DNA of 64,000 nucleotides from Phoebastria nigripes (GCA_035582835.1 JAYKAV010003094.1:209518-273517), one strand, 5' to 3'; counted from the stretch's first letter, positions 1 through 11,693 are shown. Numbers and translations are program-made. The notes: generated by a model from the letters alone, not told the origin.

Positions 1-246
1 AAATTGTCACTCTGTTTTAGAAGTTTAGCGATTTGGGGTCGGGGGGAGCAGAGTGGCCTTCAATATACATAATTCAGATCCAAGTCTCTACGATGACCTT
101 TTTTCCCCATGGTTTGTAGGTAGGCGCTTATAGAGCTGATACACATATTTTAGATGTGGTTTGGATGTATGTTGTACACATTAAATGTTTCCCCCTCTTG
201 TGCATTATCTGTCCTGACACTGATAGGTAACAAGTTAGCATGCTGA

Positions 247-317
247 TTTTTGTTGTTGTTGTTTGTTTGTTTTGTTTTTTGTTTTTGGTTTTGGGTTTTT
301 TTTGGTTTTTTTTTTAA
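247..317. repeat. T/G-rich low-complexity tract (GTT/GTTT)n
   Basis: This is a run of imperfect GTT and GTTT units that grades into T-rich sequence. The long lysine/asparagine-rich open frame on the opposite strand here is a product of this composition and is not a gene. Confidence 0.85.
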
Positions 318-1894
318 TTTGAGTTGACAATGATTTGGAAAGAGGCAGTAAAATTTTCTGCAAAGTGGTCTTGCCTCTCTTTTTTTTTTTTTTTTTCTAG
401 CCTTCCTGAACTTTCCTAAAATGTTACAATAAGTCATTTTAAAATTTCAGCCATATCCAGTAATTTTCTGTATTAGCAACCAGAGTAGAATCTGTAAACA
501 AGCAGTTCCAGTTCCTTTTGCTGGGTGTCTCCAACCCTGACGCTGAAATATCTCTTCAAGTTCCGGTAACTTGGGTTTTGTATCGACGTTGTTGTCTTAC
601 GGGTTCATGTGCATTTGGTGTTTCTTCATACTGTGACCCTGGCTTCCTTCTGTAGTTAGTTTTAAACACTCCCGCCTAGAGCCAGGCTGCTCCAGGTGCA
701 AGTTGTTTGTTTGTTTGGTTTTTTAAACAGAATACAATAATATGTCTGTAAATTCTCTGTGCTATTTCTCAAGCAGAATCAGGAGGCAGGCAAAAGGACA
801 TATGTGCCAAGTGAGGGAGCAAGAGCGAGATCGTTAGCAGAATGAAATCAGGAAACACCAGCTTGATAAAACATGAGGCGATGCAGGGTGATGTTAAACT
901 ACAGCAGTCTTTACAAGCAAAGAGTCATTTAATGTGGTGAAGGGGAGTGGTATACTTGAATGATGATCACAGAAGAATGTCCCAGCACCTGCATTTTTTA
1001 ATGCATGAGTAATGGTGCTCAGGGGAATTAAAAGTGCTTAAAATGCGTAATGTATGTGCTGTCTTAACAGATGAGGATTTTAGAAATACTACAGAAACAA
1101 TGAATAAATGACACGGCCTAGATGCATGAAGTTAGGCATGACTTGTTAAAAGTTGTAATGTCATCTGTGATGACAAAGAAATTGCAAGCAAGGAAGATCA
1201 AATAATACACAAATATTTTATCTGTGGTGTACCTACTAGTTAAGTTCAGTCATCCATTAAAAAGAGACCAACTGCTGTTAGGATTTTTTGCTTTCTTTGC
1301 TTACCACTACCTTAGCTGCAAAACTCTAGCAGGTAAAGAGCATTAACTGTTCAATTGTTTATTGTCTTTCATATCTAAAGTGAAGAGGCATCACTGCTGA
1401 AGTCCAAATCTTTAGATTCAAGAAAGCTGTCCAGGATTTGAGTGGCTGATGAGAAAGAATCAGTTAATGTCACCTAACTTGCACATAAAGGGGAAAGGAA
1501 TCTGAGTTTGGTCTACAGCATTCATTCAGAAACTATTATCAGCTGTCTTTTGATGTCTACATGTGTGAAAACGTTTTTGTACTGCAAAAAAACAATGTAG
1601 AAAATTATGCCTGTTACCACCTATGAGGTATTTGGCACGCAACTATTTTTTATACTGGTCTATTTTCTATATGAGGCTTACATTCAAGGGTTAGATCTGT
1701 TTCCAGACTACATTAGGAAAGTACAAATATCAGTTTCTAGAAGTTAGAGCTAAAACTTGAAATGTGAGAAGGTATCTTCAACCAATGGTTGAAGATTCCT
1801 GTAGTGGGGAGAACCTTGATTAGTAACAGATTTGATAGGAGTTAAAAATAAGACTATGAATGACCTTGAAGCTCTTTGAAAGGTTTTTTTAATG

Positions 1895-1899
1895 GAGGG
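1895..1899. repeat. Target-site duplication GAGGG, left copy of LTR at 1900
   Basis: GAGGG directly precedes the TG end of the LTR and is repeated exactly at 2477-2481 after its CA end. Confidence 0.85.
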
Positions 1900-2476
1900 T
1901 GTCGTGGTTTAACCCCAGCCAGCAGCTAAGCACCACACAGCTGCTCACTCACTCCCCCCACGGTGGGATGGGGGAGAGAATCGGAAGGGTGAAAGTGAGA
2001 AAACTNGTGGGTTGAGATAAAGACAGTTTAATAGGGAAAGCAAAAGCCACACACGCAAGCAAAGCAAACCAAGGAATTCCTTCACTACTTCCCATCGGCA
2101 GGCAGGTGTTCGGCCATCGCCAGGAAAGCAGGTCTCCACCACGCGTAACGGTTACTTGAGAAGACAAACACCATCACTCCGAACGTCCCCCCCTTCCTTC
2201 TTCTTCCCCCAGCTTTATATACTGAGCATGATGTCACATGGTATGGAATACCCCGTTGGCCAGTTGGGCTAGCTGTCCTGACTATGCTCCCTCCCAGCTT
2301 CTTGTGCACCTGGCGGAACATGGGAAGCTGAAAAGTCCTTGACTAGTAGGCTACTTAGCAACAACTAAAAACATCAGCGTGTTATCAACATTCTTCTCAT
2401 ACTAAATCCAAAACATAGCACTATACCAACTACTAGGAAAAAAAAAATTAACTCTATCCCAGCTGAAACCAGGACA
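1900..2476 (-). mobile_element. Solo LTR, avian ERVL-type endogenous retrovirus
   Basis: This 577-bp element reads 5' to 3' on the minus strand. It begins TGTCCTGGTTTCAGC and ends GGTTAAACCACGACA, so it has TG...CA termini with short inverted ends. It is flanked by the 5-bp direct repeat GAGGG at 1895-1899 and 2477-2481, which fits a target-site duplication. A TATA-like motif (minus-strand CAGTATATAAAGC, about 2212-2224) marks U3. There is no gag, pol or env sequence, so it is a solo LTR left by LTR-LTR recombination. I recognise the terminal sequences as a family common in bird genomes. The 5-bp duplication suits class III (ERVL), but the exact family name is not assigned. It lies antisense in VEGFC intron 4, 89 bp from exon 5. 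Confidence 0.9.
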
Positions 2477-2481
2477 GAGGG
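2477..2481. repeat. Target-site duplication GAGGG, right copy
   Basis: Exact partner of GAGGG at 1895-1899. The two copies define the LTR edges to the base. Confidence 0.85.
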
Positions 2482-2565
2482 AAACAAAAGCAATTAACAC
2501 CTAAAATAGATTTTTTTTTCTTGAGTTCTTATGGTAGTAAATCAACAGTATATTTCGTTCCACAG

Positions 2566-2675
2566 GTGTCATGTGGCAAACAAGACCTGTCCAAAAAATC
2601 ATATCTGGAATAATCAAATTTGCAGATGTTTGGCACAGCATGATTTTGGTTTCTCTTCTCACCTTGGAGATTCTG
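2566..2675 (+). CDS. VEGFC: VEGFC exon 5 (start of C-terminal cysteine-rich propeptide)
   Basis: This 110-bp internal coding exon follows a CAG acceptor (to 2565) and ends before a GTAAG donor (2676). It enters with one base of a split codon, runs 36 codons and leaves one base (phase 1). The peptide contains CHVANKTCPKN, then IWNNQICRCLAQ, ending HLGDSD. This matches the VEGF-C segment after the VEGF homology domain (human ANKTCP...WNNHICRCLAQ, from memory). It holds the first degenerate C-x10-CxC unit and an N-glycosylation sequon (NKT). In VEGF-C the propeptide is cleaved from the receptor-binding core but stays disulfide-linked. That cleavage site lies in the preceding exon, outside the window. 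The protein is a secreted ligand of VEGFR3/VEGFR2 driving lymphangiogenesis. The paralogue VEGFD is the only serious alternative, and the downstream sequence favours VEGFC. Confidence 0.93.
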
Positions 2676-2930
2676 GTAAGTAGTTTTGCTTAAACGATTA
2701 AATGTAGTTCCATGTTTTGATTACCTAAAGGAGAAATTAAAAATGAAAAGTGAATAGTTGAATCTTTTTTCTTATTGATACTATTACTGGTTGTTGCCTG
2801 TCTTTTGACATATGTTTGTTCTTAAAACACCTTAAAATGTACGAATTTGATACCATTTCTTCCCTTAAAAATACAGGATGGATAGAGACAAAATTCTGAT
2901 AATTGTGGAACTTCTCTGCTGTATTTCTAG

Positions 2931-3261
2931 ACACATCTGAAGGATTCCATATTTGTGGACCAAACAAGGAGCTGGATGAAGAAACCTGTCAATGTGTCTG
3001 CAAAGGAGGCTTGCGGCCCTCAAGCTGTGGACCTCACAAAGAATTAGACAGATCATCATGTCAGTGCATGTGCAAAAACAAACTTCTCCCCACTTCTTGT
3101 GGGCCCAACAAGGAATTTGATGAAGATAAGTGCCAGTGTGTATGTAAAAAGACCTGTCCTAAACATCAGCCACTAAATCCTGCAAAATGCATCTGTGAAT
3201 GTATAGAATCTCCCAATAAATGCTTCTTAAAAGGAAAAAGGTTTCATCACCAGACATGCAG
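2931..3261 (+). CDS. VEGFC: VEGFC exon 6 (silk-like C-x10-CxCxC repeats)
   Basis: This 331-bp exon has a TTTCTAG acceptor (to 2930) and a GTAAAA donor (3262). Two bases complete the aspartate codon begun in exon 5, 109 codons follow, and two bases (AG) remain for exon 7. It encodes four successive C-x10-C-x-C-x-C units starting at CGPNKELDEETC, CGPHKELDRSSC, CGPNKEFDEDKC and CPKHQPLNPAKC, then KCFLKGKRFHHQTC. These are the Balbiani-ring-3-like repeats diagnostic of the VEGF-C propeptide, which supports secretion, processing and matrix/co-receptor interactions in the family. The entry GFHICGPN appears one residue shorter than human (GFHDICGPN, from memory). The methionine that opens the same frame upstream, at 2903, is intronic and is not a start. 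No frameshift or stop is seen. Confidence 0.97.
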
Positions 3262-3860
3262 GTAAAAACTCAGTCTTTAGCCCTTTCATTGTGTTTAAGG
3301 TATAAAATTTTGGGTTGTATCATTAGCTGTCTTGTTGGATTGCTTTGTAGCCTTAAGTAAACAGTAAGCCTCTCTTCAATTCAGTTTTATCTTCTATGAC
3401 TTTTATCATCTAAGATAAAAGATCTAAGAGGAAACTACTGGCAGAAAGAGTATTTTAAAGCATGTTTAGTTTCTTGTACTCTTACTACTACTTCATGTGA
3501 TTTATTTTTTTTCTTTTGATGAAAATGAGGTGTAAGTTCAAGCACCTTAGTTTTTTTATGCCACTTAAAATCCCACTCTATTTTTCCCAAAAAACAAATA
3601 TTGCAATTCAAATAACTCAAATATTTCTAATTAGATTTCAGGGATTAGTTCTGGAGGGATACCATTATTCATTTTCACTTCCTAAATTTTTGCATATCCT
3701 TCATTCATTTCACTCAACTGATACTAAAGATTTATAAGTGCATAAAAAGTCTTATAGCTCTGGGTGATTTCTGTGAAAAGTAGACATATATAACTATAAA
3801 ACAGACCGCCCACATTCATCATTTAAAATGGGATTTGGTCAGGAAGAAAACTCTGCAATT

Positions 3861-3932
3861 TCTTTATATATCACAGGAGCTTTTCCTTCCACGACTGCTA
3901 CACCCGTAGCAGTAGCAGTCTATATATAAAGA
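3861..3932. repeat. Nested inverted repeat / hairpin in VEGFC intron 6
   Basis: The outer arms TCTTTATATAT (3861-3871) and ATATATAAAGA (3922-3932) are perfect 11-bp reverse complements. Inside, GACTGCTAC (3893-3901) pairs with GTAGCAGTC (3912-3920). ACTGCTAC can alternatively pair with GTAGCAGT (3906-3913) across a 4-base loop. The arrangement is seen directly. Its function is unknown, and it could be a short MITE remnant or a folded intronic RNA. Confidence 0.7.
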
Positions 3933-5283
3933 TGTGAATGACTTCAGGTTCTGAGAAACAAACAATATTATTTCTGCTTTGTATATTTTGTGAGTAAAGT
4001 TTTCCTGTAAAGTGCATTTGTTAAAACAGAAACAATCCCATTTGGAGCAGAAAGATCACTTATTTATTAATATATGGGAATTATTTCTATTATATTAATG
4101 ACAAATAACAATTCCAGAAATGTTCAGGCACTGGAAATGGAAAATAGAAAATTGGGACATTTAAATGTCTGTGGTAATTCATTGCTTATCAAAACTAAAC
4201 CTTATGTATTTTTTTAATATAACATGTAATTAGTTGGCATAAATATATTGCCATATATATGTACACATTAGTTCATCTGGAATAAAGAGTAAATGTCTAA
4301 TATTAGAGACTTCAACACAGGTCTTATTCCTAAAATTAATAATAACTGACATTACCTGTTTTCCTATGTTTGGCCTTTTGAGTGGCAATAGAAGAGTTGT
4401 TAGAAACATAAGAAATAATTTCTTCTCTATTGTTCAGTTTTTATTTCAATTTTATGTTTGCAGAGGAAAAAAAAACAACCTTATTACATGAGCTTTAGCA
4501 TGTTACAAAGCCTTAGCACTACTCAAGTATGCACTTCCAGCAGTGCTACCCATATAAACTATGTGTATTTTAAAAGAACATTCACAGCTGGAAAAGTCAG
4601 GCATTTGAAAAGCTAAGGAGTGCCATAATAGATATCTGATGCCACCTCTATTGATTTAAAGACTTAGTATTTGAAGGAGGGAATTGAGCTCAGCTTTTCT
4701 CTGTGTTGTTGTGGTTGAATACGATAAAGAGTTTGAATCCCTTTCTCACTTCCAAGGACAATGTGATATAGGATGCTTTTAGCTGTTTCTCTTTTCTAAG
4801 CAGTTCATCTTTGTGTGGAGAAAGAGAGAAAGATTTGTATATGGTGTTACTCTATAGCTCTACAACCAATAGCCCTGTAGATAGTAGCACTGTCAAGGAA
4901 AATAAAAGATGCAATCTCTCCTCCTTCTTAAGAAAGCACTTAGAATAGGTTTCTCACATTTTTGGTGTGTCCACAAGCTTTCCGTAAAAGGAATAAAATC
5001 CCTGCAACATCCTATTTGTCTTGAAAGAAAGATCCCTTGCTGTTACAAGATCATGTAAATGGAGGTACCACTCTGTAACTTTGTGCAAGGTGCCTGAGAC
5101 CTAGATATGAGCAGACCCCTGTAGCCATGTCCTAGACAGCTCCCCATCCAGACAGATAGTCCTTGTAGGTTCTGGTTTTGAAGGACCTGCATTTTTATGC
5201 ACTGTACCTAAAATGCTTCTGCCTCTAATGTTAGACCCTGCTCCAGAGGACAGGAATAAAAAGTCATTTAGAAAGAACAGGAC

Positions 5284-5304
5284 AGACAGAAAAAAGAAAA
5301 GAAG

Positions 5305-5335
<31 letters not shown>

Positions 5336-5344
5336 AAAAAAAAA
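5284..5344. repeat. A-rich low-complexity tract
   Basis: A near-pure adenine run with the uninterrupted core at 5305-5334. It lies in VEGFC intron 6, and no retrogene body is recognisable to its left. Confidence 0.9.
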
Positions 5345-7819
5345 CACGCCATAAAGCATACTGGCTTTTAAGGTGATCATGCTGTTACCACCACTAAAAG
5401 TGGCATTCCTACTTCAGTTTCATCTGTGCAGATGTTAGGCTCTCCAAAATCTCAAACCTGAGCATTTGGTAGCAAAAATCACGATTACTGACCATAAAGA
5501 GAAAGTTGCCAATGACGCACCCAGCAATATATATATTGACTGCACATCTATCTTAGCTCCAGCATGCTCAGATTGTCCTCATCAAAATAGACATCTGTCA
5601 CATGAAACCACTCCATAAACAACATTCAGCCTAAATCTTTTGAAAGACCTGGTCTATTGTTCAGCAGAGTTTCCTAAGGAAACCACATTTATATAGTTAC
5701 AATGACTCTGCTACTATTCACCCTGTGCTATCACCTCAAAAATTTATTTTGGTCAGTTTTGGCAGGGCCAGATAAGTAGGCCTGCAAAGCATTTTAGACG
5801 AGGAGAGGGGCTTTCTTGTTCTATTGAAATGTCCCAAATAAGGATAAGACTGCAGTAACCTGACCTTGACTGCTGCTAGATGCATACTCACATGGGAGAG
5901 ATGCTTTATAGCGCTGTCGACTGTAAGTTAAGTTGAAGTTCACAGTTCACTAGGAGGCATGAATCCTAAACAAAGTGAACTCCTCATATTTAATGATTAT
6001 GTGACTGCTTTTCATTTTGTGCAACATGTCATAGGTGCGTGGAAGAGTTTGGCTTTGTCTCTTTTTTTTTTTTTTTTTTCCTCCTTATCTTTCTCTTATT
6101 TCATTCTGCGGTCATTCAGTACATGAAATAGTCTAACTTTCATGGCGAGTGAGTTCAATGTTTCATCCATTGCGTCTCTATGGAGTACCTTTTTCCCAGA
6201 ACAAACCTACTGCTGGTTGCCCATTTGCTCAGAGTGTTAGATCCTTAGGCAAACATGCAAGACAGCAAAGTTCACTTGCTTTCTTTCTCAAGTGACACTG
6301 TGATTTTTGTTGCCTTTTACCACTGTTTCCAAACTTTATTGGGCAAAAGATCAGTAGGGCTCTGAGAGATTCCCATGAGCTGTTATGCTGATCTCAAATA
6401 TATTGTGGCACAAAATAATGTTACTCCCTTAATTACAGAGACCACACTGGTGAAATAATCTATGATTAATGACGTTGAAAACACTGAACAAGATGTGACT
6501 AGTTAATAAATGTCATGTTTGCAGTCTTCCTCATTCCTTATTGTTTTCCTCATAGCCAGGTTCATTGGTTGAACTAGCTGGCTTGAATTAACGTAACTGT
6601 AATCCAGACCTTATATCATAAACAAATTATTGCAAAGTAGTAACTTGGTATCCAAAACAAGCACACAACATATTAACTTATCTGCAACAATAATAAGAGT
6701 AGACACAAGCCTGAAACAAGAATTGCCTAGGGAAGAGGATAGTGACATTGCCTTAATATAGTGTACTGTAGTGTCTTTGAACTGAAGTAAGTATGAATTA
6801 TAGTAATAGATCATAATATCAGTGTTTCACAGCAGGCACACATTATTTAAATACAAGTTGTAAGTATAACTGTGTTGAAATTCGAAACATATATTTTGTC
6901 TTTTGACTCATTGCCAGCATCTGAAAAAAAACCCAGACTTGTACTTTGTCTCCATTATACACCAGAAAGTATTTAGCATTGTTATTGTAAGGTTATTTTA
7001 GGTCAAGTTCTTGTTTTAACAGAAAAATAAAATAGGAAAAGGAAGAGTTCAGGGACAACCACAGATATTATCATTGTATAAGTTCTATTTTTCAGTCAAG
7101 AAATCTGTGAAGAAAAATTCTGCTGCTGCTTTGGTAGATGTGACTTGTGGTTTAATGCTCTATTTCTGTTCTTTTTCCTTTAAGTTTTATCATAAACATG
7201 CAGGCTCAGATCTTACTTCAGAATGCACATAGATGCAATATGAAGTGTAGATATATCCCCACTGGCCTCAGAGAGTGGCTATAGGAGTTTGCAACTTGAA
7301 AGGAAGTGTGTTCTCTTTTTCAAGATCAGAGTCACAGTGTAACATACGTAGACAAATCTCTCTCAGGCTTATTGCATTAGTGAATAAGGTGAGAAACAGT
7401 CCTGGGTAAGAAGATGGTAGATTTGCTTATCACCTGATTCTGGATTGCCACCTCAAACTGGCAGCATGCAGTAGGTCATAACAAGCCAATTTGAGTACAG
7501 AAAAATATTACTGTATTTTCAAAATTAAATTTAATTGTAATTAAATTACAACCAGGCAATTTGTTCCAAATATTCATTAATATCTGTTGCAATAGAATAA
7601 TTTCTCTTCAGTAGCATTCATTATTCTTTCATTGTCTTTTGTGAAGAATAGTCCAATTAAAAGTAGTTGCAAGAACATAAACAGAAGATAAAAGATATGT
7701 ATTTGTAGGGATTAAATATCCCATTGAGAAATGGCAATCTAAATGCACACAGATTTCTACTCCAGGTTAATATAAATGATCATGTTATATTAATGCCCAC
7801 TTTTTTATCATTTCTTTAG

Positions 7820-7934
7820 TTGTTACAGACCGCCGTGTACAGTTCGAACGAAACGCTGTGATGCTGGATTTTATTTTAGTGAAGAAGTGTGCCGCTGTGT
7901 ACCCACATATTGGAAAAGACCGCTTATGAATTAG
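7820..7934 (+). CDS. VEGFC: VEGFC exon 7, last coding segment with stop codon
   Basis: The exon follows TTTCTTTAG at 7819. Its first base completes a serine codon begun in exon 6 (AG|T). 37 codons and TAG (7932-7934) follow. The peptide opens CYRPPCTVRTKRC, continues GFYFSEEVCRCVP and ends YWKRPLMN. Human VEGF-C ends in a closely similar way (CYRRPCTNRQK..., YWKRPQMS; from memory). It contains the last C-x10-CxC unit and completes the propeptide. The total coding length in this window is 556 bp over three exons (110 + 331 + 115), roughly the last 184 residues of a protein usually near 420 residues. The reading frame is intact. Confidence 0.96.
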
Positions 7935-8345
7935 TGAAGAGAGCACTACTTGCTATTTTGGTGTACATTTTTCCATTAGAACAAAAGAACAACAGAAACT
8001 TTGCTAATATTTGGAATTAAATGTTCACCAGAGACCCTGTGGGACTTTCAGAGACAGACGCATTGTGCTTTTCTCAAGATGTGGAAAGCAAATGTAGAAA
8101 ATAACTGGGGTTCATGTTTTGTAAAGAACTCAATAAGGACTTATTTTCTGCCAATGACCAAACAGCCTAGGTTCTCCTTCTTGTGATTTTTTTTTTTTTA
8201 AGAGATAATTACTATATAATTTATTTCCACTAAAACCATTGTGCAGCATTTCTGTTTATAGCAGTAACAATTATTAAAGCTCACTGTGATCAATATTTTT
8301 ATATCATGCAAAGTATGTTTAAAATAAAATGGAAATTGTATTATG
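7935..8345 (+). other. VEGFC: VEGFC 3' untranslated region (approximate end)
   Basis: AT-rich sequence runs from the stop codon to the inferred cleavage site. Candidate poly(A) signals are ATTAAA at 8273-8278 and the canonical AATAAA at 8323-8328, the latter followed by a T/G-rich stretch. The ~0.4-kb length fits the short VEGFC 3'UTR in other vertebrates. The end is inferred, not observed. A 61-codon open frame at 8001-8186 lies within it and is probably chance. Confidence 0.65.
8323..8328 (+). terminator. VEGFC: Probable VEGFC polyadenylation signal AATAAA
   Basis: A canonical hexamer 389 bases after the stop codon, followed within 30 bases by T/G-rich sequence. ATTAAA at 8273 is a weaker alternative. 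Confidence 0.65.
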
Positions 8346-8405
8346 TAATGGTGAGAATGTTTAATCATCTGCCTAAAGAAAGGAACTACAATTCAGCTTT
8401 ATTAT

Positions 8406-8457
8406 CAGAGTTCTTAGAAGAGGGAAAGTAGCAGAGCTCTTAAAAGAGGGAAAGGCG
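8406..8457. repeat. Near-tandem duplication, 26-bp unit x2
   Basis: Units 8406-8431 and 8432-8457 both begin CAGAG(T/C)TCTTA and continue into AAGAGGGAAAG. They differ at only a few positions. The pair lies about 75 bp after the poly(A) signal. Confidence 0.75.
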
Positions 8458-11400
8458 ATTAAGAGAAAGCACGTTTGTGAAAGGAAGACTACAGCCATTT
8501 TCTCATACCTGTTCTATATGTCATTTGAAATAGAAAGAGTTATACTTAGCGTTTCATGACCCAGTGATATTTCTGTCTCTAGAACTAGCAAAGCAAGTAC
8601 AATTAATAACTAATGAAAACATTGAAGGCCCTNTACATTGCTCAAGGATAAGGACTATGTTTAAAGGACAGCAGCAACTACTCACATTCCAATATATTCA
8701 CCTTTTATTTTATTTCTTGTTAGCATTCCTAAGGAATAATATACAATAATGTCTATTGAAGGTTATGAGTAGGAAAGTGGAAATGCCAACTATGCTTTTT
8801 ATTTAGTATTACAGGCTATATTGTAAAATATACAATGACATAATTCAGAATGCTTTGATGCACTTTTACTCTTTCATATAGTCAATCAGATATCTTGGTC
8901 AAAAATGTATGTGTGTGCAACAATACTTTGAAGGAAAATAATACATTTTACATTCCAATGGGGACACGAAAGGACTTACTTACACCAGTCTGGTATGGAT
9001 TGACATCATCTCTACATAAAAAATGGTCAGGACGTCTCTTTTAATAAAGAGAATGTGAAATCAAACTTCTGCAACTCTAAAAAGAGGTAAGATTTTTAAC
9101 TTGCATGGGAAGAACAATGTGCATAGGACAATCTATTCAAAATTAAAATGTTTCAGAAGTTGGAAGGAAGTTGCTAAATTATGGAAACTTTATTGGGTGT
9201 GGAAGTGGAACAAGCAAAGCTGCAAAGCAAGATTTTTGTGACAGGAGTGGGCAGATCTGCAAAAAGAATTTTGGATGTCATTATTCTGAAGAGCTGGTTC
9301 TAAGTGGGTGTTCTTAAAAAGGTTATTAATTAAATAGTAGTATTTCTGATTATTTCCTAGAAAGTAGGTGATGGGGAGTTGCTTTTCTAGATTCTTGAAT
9401 ATTTAGATATCAGAGGTCCTAAAACTGGGTGAAAGCTACTTTTAATTTCTCAGCCCCCATCATGAGTTGAGATGGTCTAACAAGTAGGCAGGATGAGAGG
9501 CAGTTTGAGCGTTCACACTTTCCATTGTGTGTCTAGTGTCCTCAGTGTTCTTCCTAAGAGGCCAGCTATTTATTATCCAAATAGGATAATAGGATGAAGT
9601 TTAGGCATACAAATACTGAGGAATGTCTTTATTACTATATTGCTCAGCAATCAAGTGCAGGTAGAACTCCGGATGACGATTTAACACTGAAATACAACTT
9701 TATGCCAGTATAACAACACACCATTCCCATCAGTTGGATTAGTAGTCACGCAAATCAACAGTATCTAGACTGGCAACGTCAATCTAATAGCAAGAGGTTA
9801 ACAGTCAAAACTTCATTCAGTATTACTAGAGATCCAGGCATCCACTTCTATATGTCAGCTGCTTGAAGAAAGCATAAAATACCTTAAGAAATCAATTAAA
9901 GAGCAAACTTTAATGAAGACTTGAGAAAACAAGCTGTAGATGAAGCTCCCAAAATAAGCTTTTTAATTTCTATCCAAGCCCAATACAGAAGAGAGGCAGT
10001 GGAGGAAGGACAAACCAAATCTGAAACCAGGAATAGACGCTAAGTAAGCTAGTATCTAACAGATAAAATATGTACTTGTGGTTAAAAAGGAGGAGAGCAC
10101 AAGTGAAGACAGAGCAAAACTGCATTCCAACAAGTAATTCTATGTACATTATAAAAAGTGCATGTTACAATACCGTGCAAATAAAAAAAGTACTAAACCG
10201 AGCAACGCTCACTTTACATGTCTAAACTATCTGAAAGGAGTTCATGAAAACAGAGCTAATAAAACCGTTCTGGCTAAGCAGATATTTGGATTTCTACTGA
10301 GCATGCTACACTCCAAAATCATAAAACCCATCAGGGTAAGGAAGGGAAGGCAGGGAGTTTGAAAATGAGAGCACTGAACAGGAAGCTCCAACTTTATTAC
10401 AAACATCAGCATTCAATAAGAATTACTTTCTCGAATGCATTTTTTTTCAATTTCTTAACTTTCCACATATTGAGACTTTTGGACATAAATTATGTAAATC
10501 ACTAAGTAAAACTAAGATTTAAAAAAAGCAAAGAGCTGACTTCTAAAAGTTACCACAAATCAGGTTTATGTCTGAGCAAAGTGACTGGTCAACTGTTCTC
10601 AAAGGTATGCAGATGAGTAGAATAATATATGCAAGCAGTTGATAGCATTTTCTGGTAATCAGGCTCTCCAATTCTGCTTTACATGAAAATAGTGGGTTTT
10701 TTAAAATGCATTATACACAAGAACACAAGAAATATCACAATTATCATTAGTATAGGCTACAGCTTTCCCATTCTATGTGATAAAATGTGATTCTTTTTAT
10801 CTCAGTACTGTCACAAAATCATCTATATTTAAGCAAGTGTTTATCTGTGGAGAAATATAGAGTGGTGGCATAATCTGCATAGCAGGTCTTCCTTGCATCT
10901 ATTATATAAAGTAGCTGATAGATTTACACCATTTTCAGTTTTGAAGTGTTATTTGATTATAATCTCCTTGCAATTTTTCATCTTCATTTCAAATCTTAAT
11001 TTAGTATTCTTAAAATACATAAAAAAGAGACTATACAGTGTAAAAGATGATCTAAAAATATAGGTGATAATTCTATATACAAGTTATTCTGCACTAGCTC
11101 TGAATAAAAAGCTTATACTGTTATTTGTCTAAAAGCCCGGTACCTTCTACAAAAAAGAAAGGGGGGCGGGGAAGAGAGAGCACGCGTGTAACTCTGCAGT
11201 AAATCACATTTAATAGTAAACAGACTTATGCTTTCATTTCATCAGGAATTTACAACAGTTTCTGTACTTTTTCAATATCGTACTGTATGGAGACCATAAA
11301 TTATGCAGGACAACCCCCCTCTACCTGTATTAACAGAAGGATATACTATTTACAGCATGAATGTTGTTAGTCTGCTGACATGTTTGTTTAATTCATGTTG

Positions 11401-11693
11401 AACAAGTTGATAGTAAATCAATTCTCTTAGTTCTATTTGAAAGACCAGCATGAAATCTTGCATATGTACCATATCATCTTGAAAGGCTTAGTGTTAGGAT
11501 TTCTTTCAATATTCTCGTTTTCAGATCTCAGTGACAACTCCAAATGCCCTTGAATTTTAACATATCTCTCTCTCTCTCTGATTTTCTGGAAGTATAACTA
11601 GCTATCACATCTATGCCAAAAGCTAGGAATGGAATAATTTATGCAGCCAATAAGCTCATCAACAGATTAGCCTGAGGAATAGAATATATTCTT

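Larger units (their letters stand above)
1..2565 (+). other. VEGFC: VEGFC intron 4 (3' part)
   Basis: This is the sequence upstream of the first recognisable VEGFC exon. It ends in a pyrimidine-containing stretch and a CAG acceptor at 2563-2565. I found no match to exon 4, which encodes the end of the VEGF homology domain and the linker, so the window starts inside intron 4. The interval holds a T/G-rich low-complexity tract (247-317), a T-run near 380-396 and the antisense solo LTR at 1900-2476. Nothing else in it looks coding. Intron numbering follows the human gene and is from memory. Confidence 0.8.
3262..7819 (+). other. VEGFC: VEGFC intron 6
   Basis: This 4.56-kb phase-2 intron has a GTAAAA donor and a TTTCTTTAG acceptor. 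It holds a nested hairpin at 3861-3932, an A-rich tract at 5284-5344 and a T-run at 6062-6079. No CR1 or LTR is recognisable inside it. Short open frames in it have no recognisable product. Confidence 0.9.

Noticed and set aside
2737..3059. Minus-strand frames opposite VEGFC exon 6
   Set aside because: They are antisense shadows of the conserved coding exon and have no splice or domain support.
2903..3265. Apparent 120-codon gene starting with ATG at 2903
   Set aside because: The ATG is in intron 5. The real coding sequence begins at the acceptor before 2931 and ends at the donor at 3262.
5101..5352. Phenylalanine-rich minus-strand frame
   Set aside because: It is translation of the A-rich tract.
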